Assembly (NCBI GenBank): GCA_948144175.1
Contig: CANXME010001989.1
Span: 186,001-250,000 of the forward strand
Direction of reading: 5' to 3'
DNA length: 64,000 bases
DNA from: Closterium sp. NIES-65
Taxonomy: Eukaryota > Streptophyta > Zygnematophyceae > Desmidiales > Closteriaceae
The notes under the pieces were generated by a model that saw only the letters and a list, made by a program, of their open reading frames with translations, searched no databases and was not told where the DNA came from. Below, piece by piece: positions 10,001-20,195 of this stretch; the first letter of the stretch is position 1, and the number at the start of each line of letters is the position of its first letter. Both the position numbers and the translations under genes were made by a program.

Positions 10001-13000
10001 GCGGTGTGGCGCCACCACCTGAGAAAACACCTGAGGAACCACCTGGTGCTGCGGGCGAGCCTGCTGCTGTGTCTGCCCGGATTGCCCCATGCGAATCTGT
10101 GCCCTGGACTCATTCAAATCCATTCTCTCTGAAACTCCCTGTTGTTGCTTCTGCTGCTGCTGTTGCAATAGCTGCATCAGCTGCTGCTGCTGATGCTGTT
10201 GCTGCTGTTGAAGCAGCGCCTTGGAAGCAGCAGCAGCGTTGGTTGCAGCGGCAGCAGTGTGAGGGGCAGCAGCAGCAGCAGCGGAGGCGAGAGCAAGGTG
10301 CTTGGATGCCTCAGCAAGAGCAGCAGCCGTCACCAGCCTGTCACCTGCAAACCCTGAGATGGACGACGACGGCCGGTGCCTCCCCACCACCCCCACGCCT
10401 CCCCCGATGCCCCCGCCTCCCCCCCCTCCCCCTCCGCCTCCGCCCGCGCCCCCGCCTCCCGCCCCTCCCCGCCTCCCCCCTGCCCCCGCGCCCCAAGCCA
10501 CCGCGCCCGCCCCTCCCCCAAAAGGCCCCGAGGCGGGCTGGTTGAGCAGCTTCGCGAGGCAGGGCGCGGAGACGCGATCCAGCTGGTACCCCCCCCCCGC
10601 CCCCCCCCGCGCCCCCGCTCCCGCTCACGTTCCCGCTGGCGCTGGCGCGCTTGAGAGTCTGGCGCAGGGGGCCTGCAGACTTCAGCGCCTCCCCCGGGTT
10701 GTTCAATACGAAATCCGCGCTGCCTGTGCGGCGATGACGTGCGGCTCTCCTATTGGCTGCTGCTCGCGCTGCTGTTGCGGAAACGGGAGAGGCGCCGCCT
10801 AACGAGGCGCCTCCTGCGCCTCCTGCTGCTGCCGCCGCCGCCGCTTCCGCTGCTGCTTTCTGTGCGCGAGCTGCTGCCGCCACATCAGCAGCAGCGACAG
10901 ACGCAGAAGCGCGTGCGGCCGCAGCAGCAGCGGCGGCGGCAGCAGCGGCGGAAGGCGAGGGCGAACTGTGCATGTACCCGCCCAGGCACCCCCCCGCCTG
11001 CAGCTCCATCCATTTCTGGGCTATTTGGGTAATTTCCCCTGGGGAAATCCCCACTGGAGCCCCAGCTGCGGCTAGTGCAGCAGCTGCGGCGGCGGAAAGC
11101 GCGGATGGATAATCACCACTCCCCCCGCCGCTGCCTCCGCCGCTCCCCCCGCCGCTACCCCCGCCAACGCCACTGGAGGCGGATCGATGGCCTGTGGACA
11201 CCCGCTGCTTCACAGGACGATTGCACGCCCCCGCATCCCCGATACTAGCTCCCCCGTTACCAGCACCCGAGAAACCTGCAAAGTCACCTGCGCCTGCGCG
11301 CCTACCTGAAATTCCACCTGAACGCGCAACGCCCCCTGAGGGACCCCCCAGGGACATGTGCGAGAGGGCGCGCATCTCCTCTTCCCCCAGCATCGCGCTC
11401 CCCCGCCGCTTCAACTGCTCCGCGCGCTCAGAGGTGGGGGAGACTCCCCCCGCGCCTGCTCCGCCTGTGCGCATTTCTGCTCCGGCCGCGTCTCCCCCTG
11501 CCCTCTCCGCGTGGCCCGCTACCCCCACCGCTGCTGCGCCGCCAGCTTGCCTCAGCGGGGAGTTTCCCCTAAACGGGAAACTCCCGTCTGGCGCGGAGCT
11601 TCCTTGCGCGCCCCCCCGCTCCATCTGCAGTTCCGAAATCCCTATTGCCCGGCCCTGCCGCTTCCCCCCTCCCTGCTGCTGCTGCTGCTGCGCCTGGTGC
11701 GCCTGCTGCTGCTGTTGCGCCTGCCATTGCTGCTGCTGCTGCTGCATCGCAGCCGCTACAGCCGCTGCCGCTTCTGCTGTAGCAGCTGCACCCGCCGTGT
11801 CCCCGTCGGCAATCATCTGAGCGGCAGCTAGCAGCCGCGCGTGCAAGTCCTGTGCGGCGCGGCTCGCACTGTTCACCGCGCGCACTCCCGCGGGGGAAGA
11901 GCTCCTTCGCGGAGAGGCTCCCCGAGGCGTCGCGGGTCCGCTTCCCGCGGAAGCGGCGGCCACGAGCGCCGCTGCGGCGGATGGCGCAATAGGCTGCGCG
12001 GGTGTGTGGCGCGGGGAGGGGGGCGGGCGGGAGAAGAAAGCGGGGCGCGGGGAGGAGCTGCCCTCGAGCATGTCGGCGGAGAAGTTGTGCTGGAGGAGCG
12101 CGGAGGCGGCGGAAGCGGAGGCTGTGCGCCGATGGGCCGGGCGGACCGGCCGGGGGGTGGCGATGGGCGCGCAGGCGCTCGGCGGCCCCGCGCCCCCGCG
12201 CGAGGGGGAAATGTGGCCTGGCGCGCCGCTCCGCGGCGGAGTAGTTTGCGACGCGTGCGGGTTGAGAGGCGCGGAGAGTTGCTTGGGGGAGGGCAGCTGC
12301 GCGCGATACGCGACGGGCGCGTGCGACGCGATGACGTGGTCGTAGCTGTCGAGTGACGACGATCGTGGAGACCGATGGGGCGGCACGGAGGACGGCACGG
12401 CGGACGGCACGCTCTGCTGGGAATAAAGCTGCCGCGCTTGCTGCTGTGACGGCTGCTGGAACTGCTGCTCCAAGCACGAGTCGCTCTCTTGCAGGAGTTC
12501 CTCCCTCTGCTGCCCGTGTTGCGATCGACCGTCATTTGTAAAATGCTGCTGCGACAGAGGCTTGTGATCCTTCGGAATCTGTATCTGTAACGAGTCTGCT
12601 TCTAGCGAGCCAGGCTGGATATCCATTCGATTCGAACCTCCCGCGCTAAGCAGCTCGGAAAGCGGAGATGGCGCAATTGCGCGCTGCGAGCCACCATGCG
12701 CGGAAAGCTGTTGGCGGGAGCGCATGGGGGACCGCGGACAGCCCCCGTGCGCCAGGATGAACGGGTTCACTTGAAGCCCCGCGCCAGTCCCAGCGCCGCC
12801 CGCCACACCAGCTGGCGAACCCGCACGTTGAGCGGACGGCATTCCGCCGCCCGCCGTTCCGCGCGGGGAATTCCGTGGCGCGGGTCCCAGGTACAGTCCG
12901 GTGCGGGGATGGTCGGGGGAGATTGTCGGGGAGTCGGTGCCTGTAGCGGGCTGGAAAAAGCGGGGGGAGGGGGAACGGGAGCTCCGCGCCCCATTGGCAG

Positions 13001-13448
13001 GGGCAAAGCCGCCTTGCGCGGCGGATTCTAGATTCAGCGGAGCGGCGGAAGCGGACGAAGCTTGGGCGGAGGTGGAAGGGGATTGAAACGTGGTCAGTGG
13101 ACTGAGCGCTCCGCGGTTTCGGCGAGAAAAGAGGGAATTCGAGTCCCGCCTGGGAGGCGACGCGGTCCTACTAGGAGTAACTTGGTAACCGCTTCGGGGG
13201 TCATAGCTGCCTGCGTTGGACGGAACGTGCGGCTCGCAAGCGGTCGGAGACGAGCGAGCGTAGTGGTCTGGTGAGGGCTGCAGGGGGGAGCGGCGGGGCA
13301 TGCGGTCCGGGCTGCCGACTTCATCCATGGTGGCGTCAGCAACGCTAACGACGTTGGGCGGGTCTTGGCGCGGCGCGTGGTACTGCTGCGCGCGGAACTG
13401 CGGCTCTATGTCCATGGCTTGGGCTGTGCCGACGGCCGCCATATGCAT
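7001..13448 (-). CDS. Gene 2: CDPK/PPCK-type Ser/Thr protein kinase with giant N-terminal extension
   Basis: Five predicted exons: 13448-9728, 9175-9071, 8129-7883, 7616-7320 and 7029-7001. All have GT-AG borders and matching phases (0, 0, 1, 1). The C-terminal ~260 residues form a complete kinase domain: GSGQFG glycine loop, ACK lysine, HRDIKPEN catalytic loop, DFG, and GTPEYMAPEVL. The protein ends eight residues into exon 5 (HPWIRRYQ, stop at 7003-7001), so it has no EF-hands or autoinhibitory tail, unlike true CDPKs. PEP-carboxylase kinases also stop just after the domain. The ~1,200-residue N-terminus is Ser/Pro-, Gln- and Ala-rich with several [ST]P sites and HRRTGSADF. Exon 1 is 3,721 nt (3n+1). 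Its frame breaks at a C10 run (10579-10588), and one base fewer makes it continuous. Assembly error or real frameshift is undecided. Kinase assignment is sure; subfamily is not. Confidence 0.85.
7617..7882 (-). other. Intron 3 of the kinase gene, with a vestigial exon 4 copy
   Basis: Donor CCCG|GTGAGTG at 7883/7882 and acceptor CCCGCAG|GCAAGC at 7617/7616, phase 1. Positions 7673-7731 repeat the first ~55 nt of exon 4 together with a CACAG acceptor. That copy reads GKRLTEVLGTPKHMAPEVL, while the true exon reads GKRLTEMLGTPEYMAPEVL. The downstream reading does not continue as kinase. Confidence 0.75.
8130..9070 (-). other. Intron 2 of the kinase gene, with exon 3 edge copies
   Basis: Donor GAG|GTACGAG at 9071/9070 and acceptor ATCAG|AACATC at 8130/8129. 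Positions 8219-8325 carry two degenerate copies of the exon 3 start (CTGACACAGCTCATCACTG... on the plus strand). The second keeps the CAG acceptor context. The intron also holds a ~75-bp tandem repeat at 8815-8965 and CATCCTGTAACCC repeats near 8730-8755. Confidence 0.7.
8815..8965. repeat. ~75-bp tandem repeat in kinase intron 2
   Basis: The block CAGCTGCACTCAGTGCCTTG...GTGGTGCG..TTATGGAGTGG is followed by a diverged copy (CAGCTGCACTTAGTGCCTTC...) and a partial third copy (GCAGCAGCACTTCCTGCCTT). Confidence 0.75.
9176..9727 (-). other. Intron 1 of the kinase gene, with exon 2 copies and an AGCAGGGG minisatellite
   Basis: Donor CAG|GTGAGAT at 9728/9727 and acceptor CGCCAG|ACGAAG at 9176/9175, phase 0. 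A near-identical copy of the exon 2 5' half lies at 9257-9315, and a shorter, internally deleted copy at 9440-9480. Between them (9355-9425) runs an AGCAGGGG-type simple repeat. Neither copy stays in frame as kinase. Confidence 0.75.
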
Positions 13449-14061
13449 TCCTGGAGCTAAGCGTGTGTGGAGGACTTCGAATAAACAATAATACGCAGCC
13501 TATTAGGGAACCACAAAAGGTACGGACAATGGCGTAGAGTCATAATGGAACAAGCGTTCAGAAATGCAGAGTGGGGGTTCTGTTTCACAGGTTTGAGCTG
13601 GCTTGAGGTAGATGGGATGACAGAAACCGTTGACGGCGATTGCGGTTGGCCTCTTGCCTGGTCCGTCCCCGTCCAGTCATTGTGCTTTGGCGGGAAAAAT
13701 CTGGTGTAGGCAAGGCATCGAGCCAACTTCAGTGGGAAGCCAGTGGGACAACGAGGTCACTGAACCAGAGGGTCGAAGGGGGGTGGGGGGAATTGGGGTT
13801 GAGGCGGTGGGGGTGAAAGGGGCGGGTGGGTGGTGGAGTGGAATGGAGTGGAGCAGGCAGGAGCAGCAGACAGACCAGAGGTTGTGCTGGAAAATTGGAT
13901 TCTCTAAATTCAACCAGCTGACCGGATCCAATCTCTGGTTGTTTAGCCTCGTCAGGCTTCGTGACAACACGACATGGCACGGCTGACCGCTTGACTGCTG
14001 GGCAACTGTGTAACCTGTATTCGCCATTTCGTAAAAGCATAATTGTGTGCTTGCGCCAGGC
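13449..14061. promoter_or_regulatory. Upstream region of the kinase gene
   Basis: No open frame here looks like a gene. The interval should hold the promoter and 5' UTR of the minus-strand kinase. Two ATGs (13448 and 13442) begin the coding frame within MHMAAV. A G-rich stretch lies at 13770-13830. Confidence 0.4.
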
Positions 14062-14497
14062 TGCTATGGAGAGTTTTTCTCAAACCCGTGGAATTGCGGT
14101 TCGTTTTATTATCGTCACGTGGCATGCCTTCGATCGCGTGAACCGCGATCTGTTATATTGTTATCACAAAATTCAAGAGAAATTTAGTTAAGTTCTGTTC
14201 TACGCAGCCCGCAAGCAAAAATGAAACCCATTCGGGCCTGGCATGCACTAGAGAGGCATCAACCCTAAACACCTTGCCTCTAGGTGTTTAGGGCTGGTGC
14301 ATCCCTAACGCATGCCTTACCTATATGGGTTTAATTTTTGCCCGTGGGCAGCGCAGTACAGAACTTAACTAAATTTCTCTTGAATTTTGTGATAACAATA
14401 AGACAGATCGCGGCTCAAGCGATCATAGGCTCGCCACGTGGCAAACATAAATCAAACCGCGCTTTCGCGGGATTAGGCAAAATTCTCGCTGCTATGC
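14062..14497. mobile_element. Foldback (MITE-like) palindromic element with telomere-like core
   Basis: The sequence is a long imperfect inverted repeat. The left arm (about 14062-14225) contains CACGTGGC, CGCGATCTGTTAT, AATTCAAGAGAAATTTAGTT and AAAAATGAAACCC. The right arm (about 14325-14497) contains their complements in reverse order: GGGTTTAATTTTTG, AACTAAATTTCTCTTGAATT, ATAACAATAAGACAGATCGCG and GCCACGTGGC. A perfect 12-bp hairpin sits at the centre (14263-14274 with 14282-14293), made of CCCTAAACACCT and AGGTGTTTAGGG. No coding capacity was seen, and a target-site duplication was not identified. A palindromic MITE or foldback transposon is the simplest reading. Confidence 0.75.
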
Positions 14498-15485
14498 TAG
14501 CTACATTCACCTTGAACAGGTTGGGGCCACAGTGGCGAGGCGACACGACGACCATTGCATTGCATCCCTCCCAGTTTCCGGGCCGCGTTTATACACCCTG
14601 AAATTTGCTTCGAGCGAGTTGTTTCGAATTGTAGACTGCTTGTCAAACGAGGAGGTGTCGTAAGAAACACTGTACCAACTGGGCTGCGCGCCAAACGGCT
14701 GTCACCAGTGCCATGGTGCACGGAGGTGGCGAGAACACGAGGAAGGGTTGTGGTTGGTTGCGAATGGCGCTCTCCCAAAGTGATGTCGTCACGTGAAATT
14801 GGACCAACGGAAACGGAATCCGCACGGCCGTACAGTACATGGAGATTCACACTTGGGTGTGAAAGCAACGACTGGTTCTGTATCCACACTTCTTGCACCC
14901 GGCCTCAGCCGTTCGTCGTTTGGGTTGGAACTGTATCCTGCGTGCATTACACAGCACCACCATCCTCCCTCCCACCTGGGAGGAGTCAGTCAGGCACGAC
15001 AGACACCATCGAAACCATCCAAAGATGCACTAGTCACACAAGGGTACGCGTCAAAACGAGCTACACCCTCTTTCTCGCCATGGTGAGCTCGGTTATAGTG
15101 AAGTCAAGATGGAAAAAGCACGGTTAACGGTGGTTAGATTAAGTCTCCGTATGGTTCAATCAGACAAATCGAAGATAACAAGGTCTTCTACCAGTTCGGC
15201 ACAGTTCAGTATAGTGAGAAACAGGGTGTACACGTATCAGTCAGGATGTGAATGGCATGCATACCCATGATAAATAGTTGAGAATGTCACTAGACCTTGA
15301 AACATGTTTGAATAATTGGTTATGGCCAAACGAAGAGGTTCATAACATAATTGAGGATGTACTGGTCTATAATGGATATACAGAACACGTGTGAGCTTCT
15401 CCTCTCATCCTCTAACTGCCGCTGCTTGCATGTTTGATTATCGCGATATTCACTGAGGAATCAAATCAGAGTAGTGCTCTGGAAC
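14498..15485. other. Intergenic, no gene recognised
   Basis: Open frames up to 190 codons exist but have no recognisable domain or coding character. AT-rich sequence runs from 15130 to 15485. The last five bases (GGAAC, 15481-15485) are the left target-site duplication of element A. Confidence 0.5.
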
Positions 15486-15923
15486 TGTTGCGATCAAAAC
15501 TAGATCGTAACCAGGATCACCTCTTGAAGGTTCACACACTTCTAGTCTAGTAGTGCTGGGCCCTTGACCTCAATAGCAGAGTGAATGTAAGATGCTTGAG
15601 ATGATTAAAACATGCAAATACAACGATATAAATAAGAGTACAGCGGAATACGAATCGACCTAGCTAGCCATGTACTCTAAGGGGTACATTCCCATATTCA
15701 AATTCATTCCCAACCGTGCGGCGCATACAGTTACGAAACTGTTCCCGCCAGAATCCTTCTGCCTGCAACTACCCGATGCCATCTGCTCCGACGGTCTAGT
15801 TGCATCTCAACCGTCTGACGTTTCGAGTCAATTCTGACTCTTCACATTCGTTCTCGATATCGCATGTTCCTTTAGCTGCGGTCGGGAGTGCACTGTAACC
15901 TTCATTCATTGCTTTTCGTAACA
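15486..15923 (-). repeat. Element A 3' LTR (438 bp)
   Basis: In element orientation it begins TGTTACG after a GAAGGGGGG polypurine tract (plus strand 15924-15935) and ends ..CAACA at 15486. It matches the split copy at 35906-36195 and 42730-42877, with visibly more differences than the LTR pairs of the nested elements. Confidence 0.9.
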
Positions 15924-15930
15924 CCCCCCT

Positions 15931-18241
15931 TCACTCCTGGCCGCAGCTCGACTTGACCTGCTTGACCATCCCACTGAGTTCGGAGCAATGCTGATACTGC
16001 TGGCGTGGTAGTCGCTTCGTGAGAAAATCTGCTGCCATGTCACTAGTCGGGCAGTAGGTCAAGTTAACCTTGCCTTTGTCCACTTCGTCCTTCACGAAGA
16101 AATACCGCAGCGCAATGTGCTTTGTGCTGTTGACGAAACCAGGTTTGTTCGCAATGCGAATCGCGCTCTGGTTGTTGCAGTGGAGACGAAAAGTGTACGA
16201 AGCTAGAATTTTCGCCACCTGCAGGAGTTCCTGCAAGTAGAGGCCTTCGCGAACTACTGCGGTTGCTGCCATGAATTCCGCTTCGGCTGACGACAGGGCA
16301 ACCAGCTCCTGCTTCTGCGAATTCCAGGAGATTGGTCCCATTGGTTCGAGTCGGAACAGGAAGCCAGTCCTCGACCGTCGATTGTCGGGATCTGCTGCGT
16401 TATCGGCGTCCACGTAGCCGATGAGATTGAAGGATGGGGTTGGTGCAGTTGAGTAGCACAGCCCAATCTTGGGCGTTGAAACGAAGAACTGTAGGGCGCG
16501 CTGCAGGTCCAAAAGATTCTCAGCCGTTGGTTTGCGTGAGTACTGGGCCAACTGACTTGCGATGTAGGAAAGGTCAGGCCTGCATATGACAGAGGCAAAG
16601 AGCAGGCATCCCAGCTGCTGCTGGTAAGTCTGAACTCCGGCAGGGGATAGGGCTTTGTTGTTAGGTTTGTGGTTCGGTACCGGAGTTCGGTAGGGAGTGG
16701 AGAGTGGTGCAGGTGAAATGTTGAACCGTTTCCCTAACTCCTCTGCGTACTTAGCAGCTGAGAGGTGAATGGCCTCAGGTGCGTAGGAGACGTTGAGGCC
16801 TAAGAACTGCTTCACCTCGTAGTTGCACGTGATGTCAACGCGCCCCGCCAGGCTTTTCTCGAACTGCTCGAGTAACTCGTTGCTTGATCCCGTGTAAAGC
16901 AGGTCGTCGATGTAGACCGTGACGAGAATGTATTCGCCGCGGAAGTCGCGGCGGTACATTCCTGGATCGTGTGGCATTTGCTTGAACCCGATTTCAAGCA
17001 GGATGTTGTGCAGATAGTGCTGCTAAAGTCTTGGTGCCTGTTTTATCCCGTACAGAGATTTCCGCAGCTGGCAGACCCGTGAATCCCCTTCGTCGTATGT
17101 GTGTGGCTGCTCCACGTAGATCACTGCATCTACGAGCGCGTACAGGAATGCATTCTTGACATCGATCTGTCGGAGCGGTAGATGTCGTGCGGCTGCAATG
17201 GCGAGGAGTATGATGACGGAAGTGTGACGGCTCACCGGCGCAAACGTTTGATCGAAGTCAATCCCGTGCCTCTGGTCGTAGCCGCGTACTACCCAGCGCG
17301 CTTTGAAGCGATCGATCGCCCCGTCAGCTCCGGTCTTCACTCGGAAGACCCATTTCCCCGAAAGAACTCTTGCTCCTTTGATTGCCGCACGGTTGACTAG
17401 CACCCAGGTGTCTCGGGATTCGAGCGCCTTGATTTCGGCGTTCATCGCCTCACGCCATTCTTTGCTGTGTGGTCCAGTGAGAGCTTGGCGCGGGTTTCGC
17501 GGCTCGATGACACGTGGCATCTTCGAGGTTGCGGTGTGAAGCCCGAGCAGCTGCAATCCTGAAACGGTGTTGTCGTGGCGACGTTGCGGGATGACTTCCA
17601 GCACATCGTCATCATCGCTCTCTGGTTCAGGTGGTGCAGGTGGTGCTGTGCCACTGCCGCTTCCGCCTGTTCCACCCATTCCTCCTCTGGAGGAGTCGTC
17701 GTTGTCGTCGCTGCTGCGATCTCCCCGTGTGAACTCGCCCCTGGTATCCTGCTCCAGGATTGCTGCCGCAGCTTCGTCCTCGGGCGTTGCGTAGCTATGC
17801 CCATCGTTTGCACAGACACGGTTTGCATTCGTCTGCTCGTCATGGCGGAATTGATCGAGGAAGAGGCGTTCATAGAAAATTACGTCGCGAGCGTGGGTGG
17901 TCTTCTGACTAAGCAGGTCCAGCACGATCCACGCCTTGTGCTCGTGGCTAATGCCGAGGTGAATGCCCCAACGTGCGCGGCTGGCGAATTTGCCGATGGT
18001 TGACGTTGGCGGGCGGTATTGGACCATGCACCCCCACACGCGGAGCATGGACGTGTCCCCCTTGGTCCCGGTCCACTTCACATGCGGGGACAGGTTGCCG
18101 GTGATGGCGGTAGTTGACAATAGGTTGTGCACTCGTACGGCGTGGTGCACCGCGTAAGTCCAATAGATCGGCGGCAGTTTTGACCACTTCATCAATGCTC
18201 GCACCTTCGTCATCAGCGTGCAATTCGTCCGCTCAGCTACG
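15931..18241 (-). pseudogene. Element A pol part 1: INT C-terminus, RT, RNase H
   Basis: Copia-type pol, read from 18241 down. It has the INT C-terminal region (from AERTN; NLLSTTAITGNLSPH), the RT N-terminus (TWVLVNRAAIKGARVLSGKW, then RQIDVKNAFLYA), the RT active site YIDDLLY, and RNase H motifs (YVDADNAADPD, SSAEAEFMAA, CNNQSAIRIANK, DMAADFLTK). One TAG at 17025-17023, where related elements have Trp (RLWQ), interrupts an otherwise continuous frame. The C-terminal stop lies just before the PPT. It would have copied element RNA and cut RNA:DNA hybrids. Not functional here. Confidence 0.9.
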
Positions 18242-18372
18242 TGTCAGAACATTATAGCTTATGCTTTTGTGTAGGCTGTAGTGGGGTATCCCATAAGGGG
18301 TACAACCCAATTAGGGTTAGTACTTGTACCCACTTCATTCATAGTCCACTCCTTCTTGTTTCAGTTTTCACA
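18242..18372 (+). mobile_element. Solo LTR inside element A integrase (131 bp)
   Basis: TGTCAGAAC...TTTTCACA flanked by CTACG on both sides (18237-18241 and 18373-18377). It splits the integrase codons between ...AHQQQGV and AERTN. It carries the core shared by the short-LTR families (GGCTGTAGTGGGGT, GGGGTACAACCC, TTAGGGTT, TTGTACCC). It is left by LTR-LTR recombination or is a truncated insertion. Confidence 0.85.
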
Positions 18373-18985
18373 CTACGCCCTGCTGCTGGTGTGCGTAGGG
18401 GAGAGAAAAATGGCGCTCGATCCCCTTTTGCGCGAGGTGACAGTGCATCTGATTGCTGCTGAACTCCTTTGCGCCGTCAGATTGCCAGATTTTCAACTTC
18501 TCCCCGGATTGCCGCTGCGCGTGCGCAAGCTAGAGGCGAAACACCTCATAGGCTCTGTCGCGTGTATCAATGTGAACAATCCACACATAGCGCGTTCCGG
18601 AGACGATAAAGGTAAGCGTGTACATTTCGTCATCGACTCCGCAGTGCCCCACGTTCAGGAAATCGCTGTACACCTTGTACAGCTTGGGGTAGCGGTTTGT
18701 CCTTGGCTCGAGCAGCGGGAACGGCTGGTGGCTTAGCGCAGCTTCGGGGCAGACGGTGCAGTTGCGCGGATGTGTCGTGCCTCTCACTTCGGTGCCGTCT
18801 GGGCGTAGCAGCGCCCCAGGAGCAAAGACTCCTGCGTCGATGCAGTTCTTCAGTGTCGCACGCGAAGGATGTCCAAGACGCTGATGCCAGAGCGCATCGT
18901 CAGCGCGAAAGCCGGAAGTGCGCATGAAGCGTGTGCGAGCTTCTTCGGGATCCTCATCAAGTACAGGGGCAGGTGCAGCTGGTGC
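18373..18985 (-). pseudogene. Element A pol part 2: gag-pre-integrase and integrase core
   Basis: Read from 18985 down. It contains the HHCC zinc region (WHQRLGHPSRATLKN ... CTVCPEAALSH), the first catalytic Asp region (KVYSDFLNVG), and after a frameshift near 18530 the second catalytic region (IWQSDGAKEFSSNQ) ending in LPYAHQQQGV at the solo-LTR junction. Element B inserted at its 5' end. Confidence 0.85.
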
Positions 18986-19111
18986 TGTCACCCTTATATG
19001 CTATAGTCTGTGTAGGCTGTAGTGGGGTAGACAATATGGGATACAACACTTTTAGGTTTTCCTACTTGTACCCACCTATTTCCTAGTGCATTCATTCCTC
19101 ATTCTTACACA
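18986..19111 (+). repeat. Element B 5' LTR (126 bp)
   Basis: TGTCACCC...CTTACACA, followed at once by the PBS TGGTATAGAGCAG and a perfect 6-bp hairpin (19125-19140, GTTCCC/GGGAAC, loop TAGC), then GGGCCCACC and an oligo-T run. Confidence 0.9.
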
Positions 19112-19179
19112 TGGTATAGAGCAGGTTCCCTAGCGGGAACGTTTCCTAGGGCCCACCGAAAATCGAAATTTTTTTTCCT

Positions 19180-19960
19180 GCTCGGAGCGCACTTCGCCCC
19201 TGCCCGAGTCATGCCCCGTGTGCCTGCCCTCTCGTCGCGTCCCCTGCCCTTAGCGGCCCGTCGCGCCCTCTTACGGCCCCTCGCGGCCCCTTAGCCGCTC
19301 CCTCGCGGCCCCCCCTCTCACGGCCCCTCGCGGCCCCTTCGCGGCTCCCTCGCGGCCCTTCGCGGCCCTTCCCACGGCCCCTCGCAGCCCCGTCGCGGCT
19401 CCCTTGCGGCCCCTCGCGGCCCCTTGCAACCCCTCTCACGGCCTCTCGCGGCCCCTCGCGACCCCTCTCACGGCCCCTTGCGGCCCCTTCGCGGCCCCTC
19501 GCGGCCCCTCGCGGCCCCTCCCACGGCCCCTCGCGTCCCCGTCGCGGCTCCCTTGCGGCCCCTCGCGGCCCCTCACGGCCCCTCGCGGCCCCTCACGGCC
19601 CCTCGCGGCCCCGCGGCCCCTTCTCAGCCGCCGCCGCCCCTGCCCCGGCCGCCGCAGCCACCGCCGCCGCTGCCGACAGCACCTGCCGCCGCCGCCGCAG
19701 CCGACAGCAGCCGCCGCCGCCGACAGTAGCCGCCGCCGCCGCCGACAGTAGCCGCCGCCGCCACTGCCGTGTCCGCCGCCACTACCCCTGCCCCGGCCGC
19801 AGCAGCCGCCGCCACCACTGACAGCAGCACCCGCCGCCGCCGACAGCAGCAGCCGCCGCCGCCGCCGCCGACACCAGCAGCCGCCGCCGCCGCTGCCGTG
19901 TCAGCCGCCGCCGCCCCTGCCCGCCGCGGCACCCTGGCCCCTGGAGCAGCCGCCGCTGCT
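19180..19960 (+). repeat. Element B GC-rich leader repeats
   Basis: Tandem CGGCCCCTCG-type units (19240-19620) run into GCCGCC trinucleotide repeats (19620-19920). Long open frames in several phases are by-products of base composition. They occupy the place where Gag capsid is found in elements C and G. Confidence 0.8.
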
Positions 19961-20195
19961 GCTACTGCCCCTGGCACCTGGAATAGCCGCCCCTGCAGCA
20001 GCCGCCCCTGGCCTCTCGAGTAGCAGTCCCTGCAGCAGCCGCGGAGCCCTCGCCTTGCGGTGGTAGCGGCCTTACCATTGCCGCTGTCGTACTCCTGCCC
20101 TTCTTGCCACTGGTGAGCTCTGCTGTTACTGCTGTTACTGCTGCTCTTGCTACTACTGCTCTTTCTACTGCTACTACTGCTCCTGGCGTGGCCAG

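Noticed and set aside
14555..15127. 190-codon plus-strand frame
   Set aside because: No domain, no biased composition and no homology I recognise. Overlapping minus frames are as long, so chance is likely.
19240..19620. CRISPR-like array
   Set aside because: Units are short, contiguous and without spacers, in a eukaryotic LTR leader. A tandem repeat explains them.
19404..19977. Pro/Arg/Ala-rich frames in element B leader
   Set aside because: They lie in GC-rich tandem repeats between the PBS and the Gag/Pol region. Several phases on both strands are open at once.
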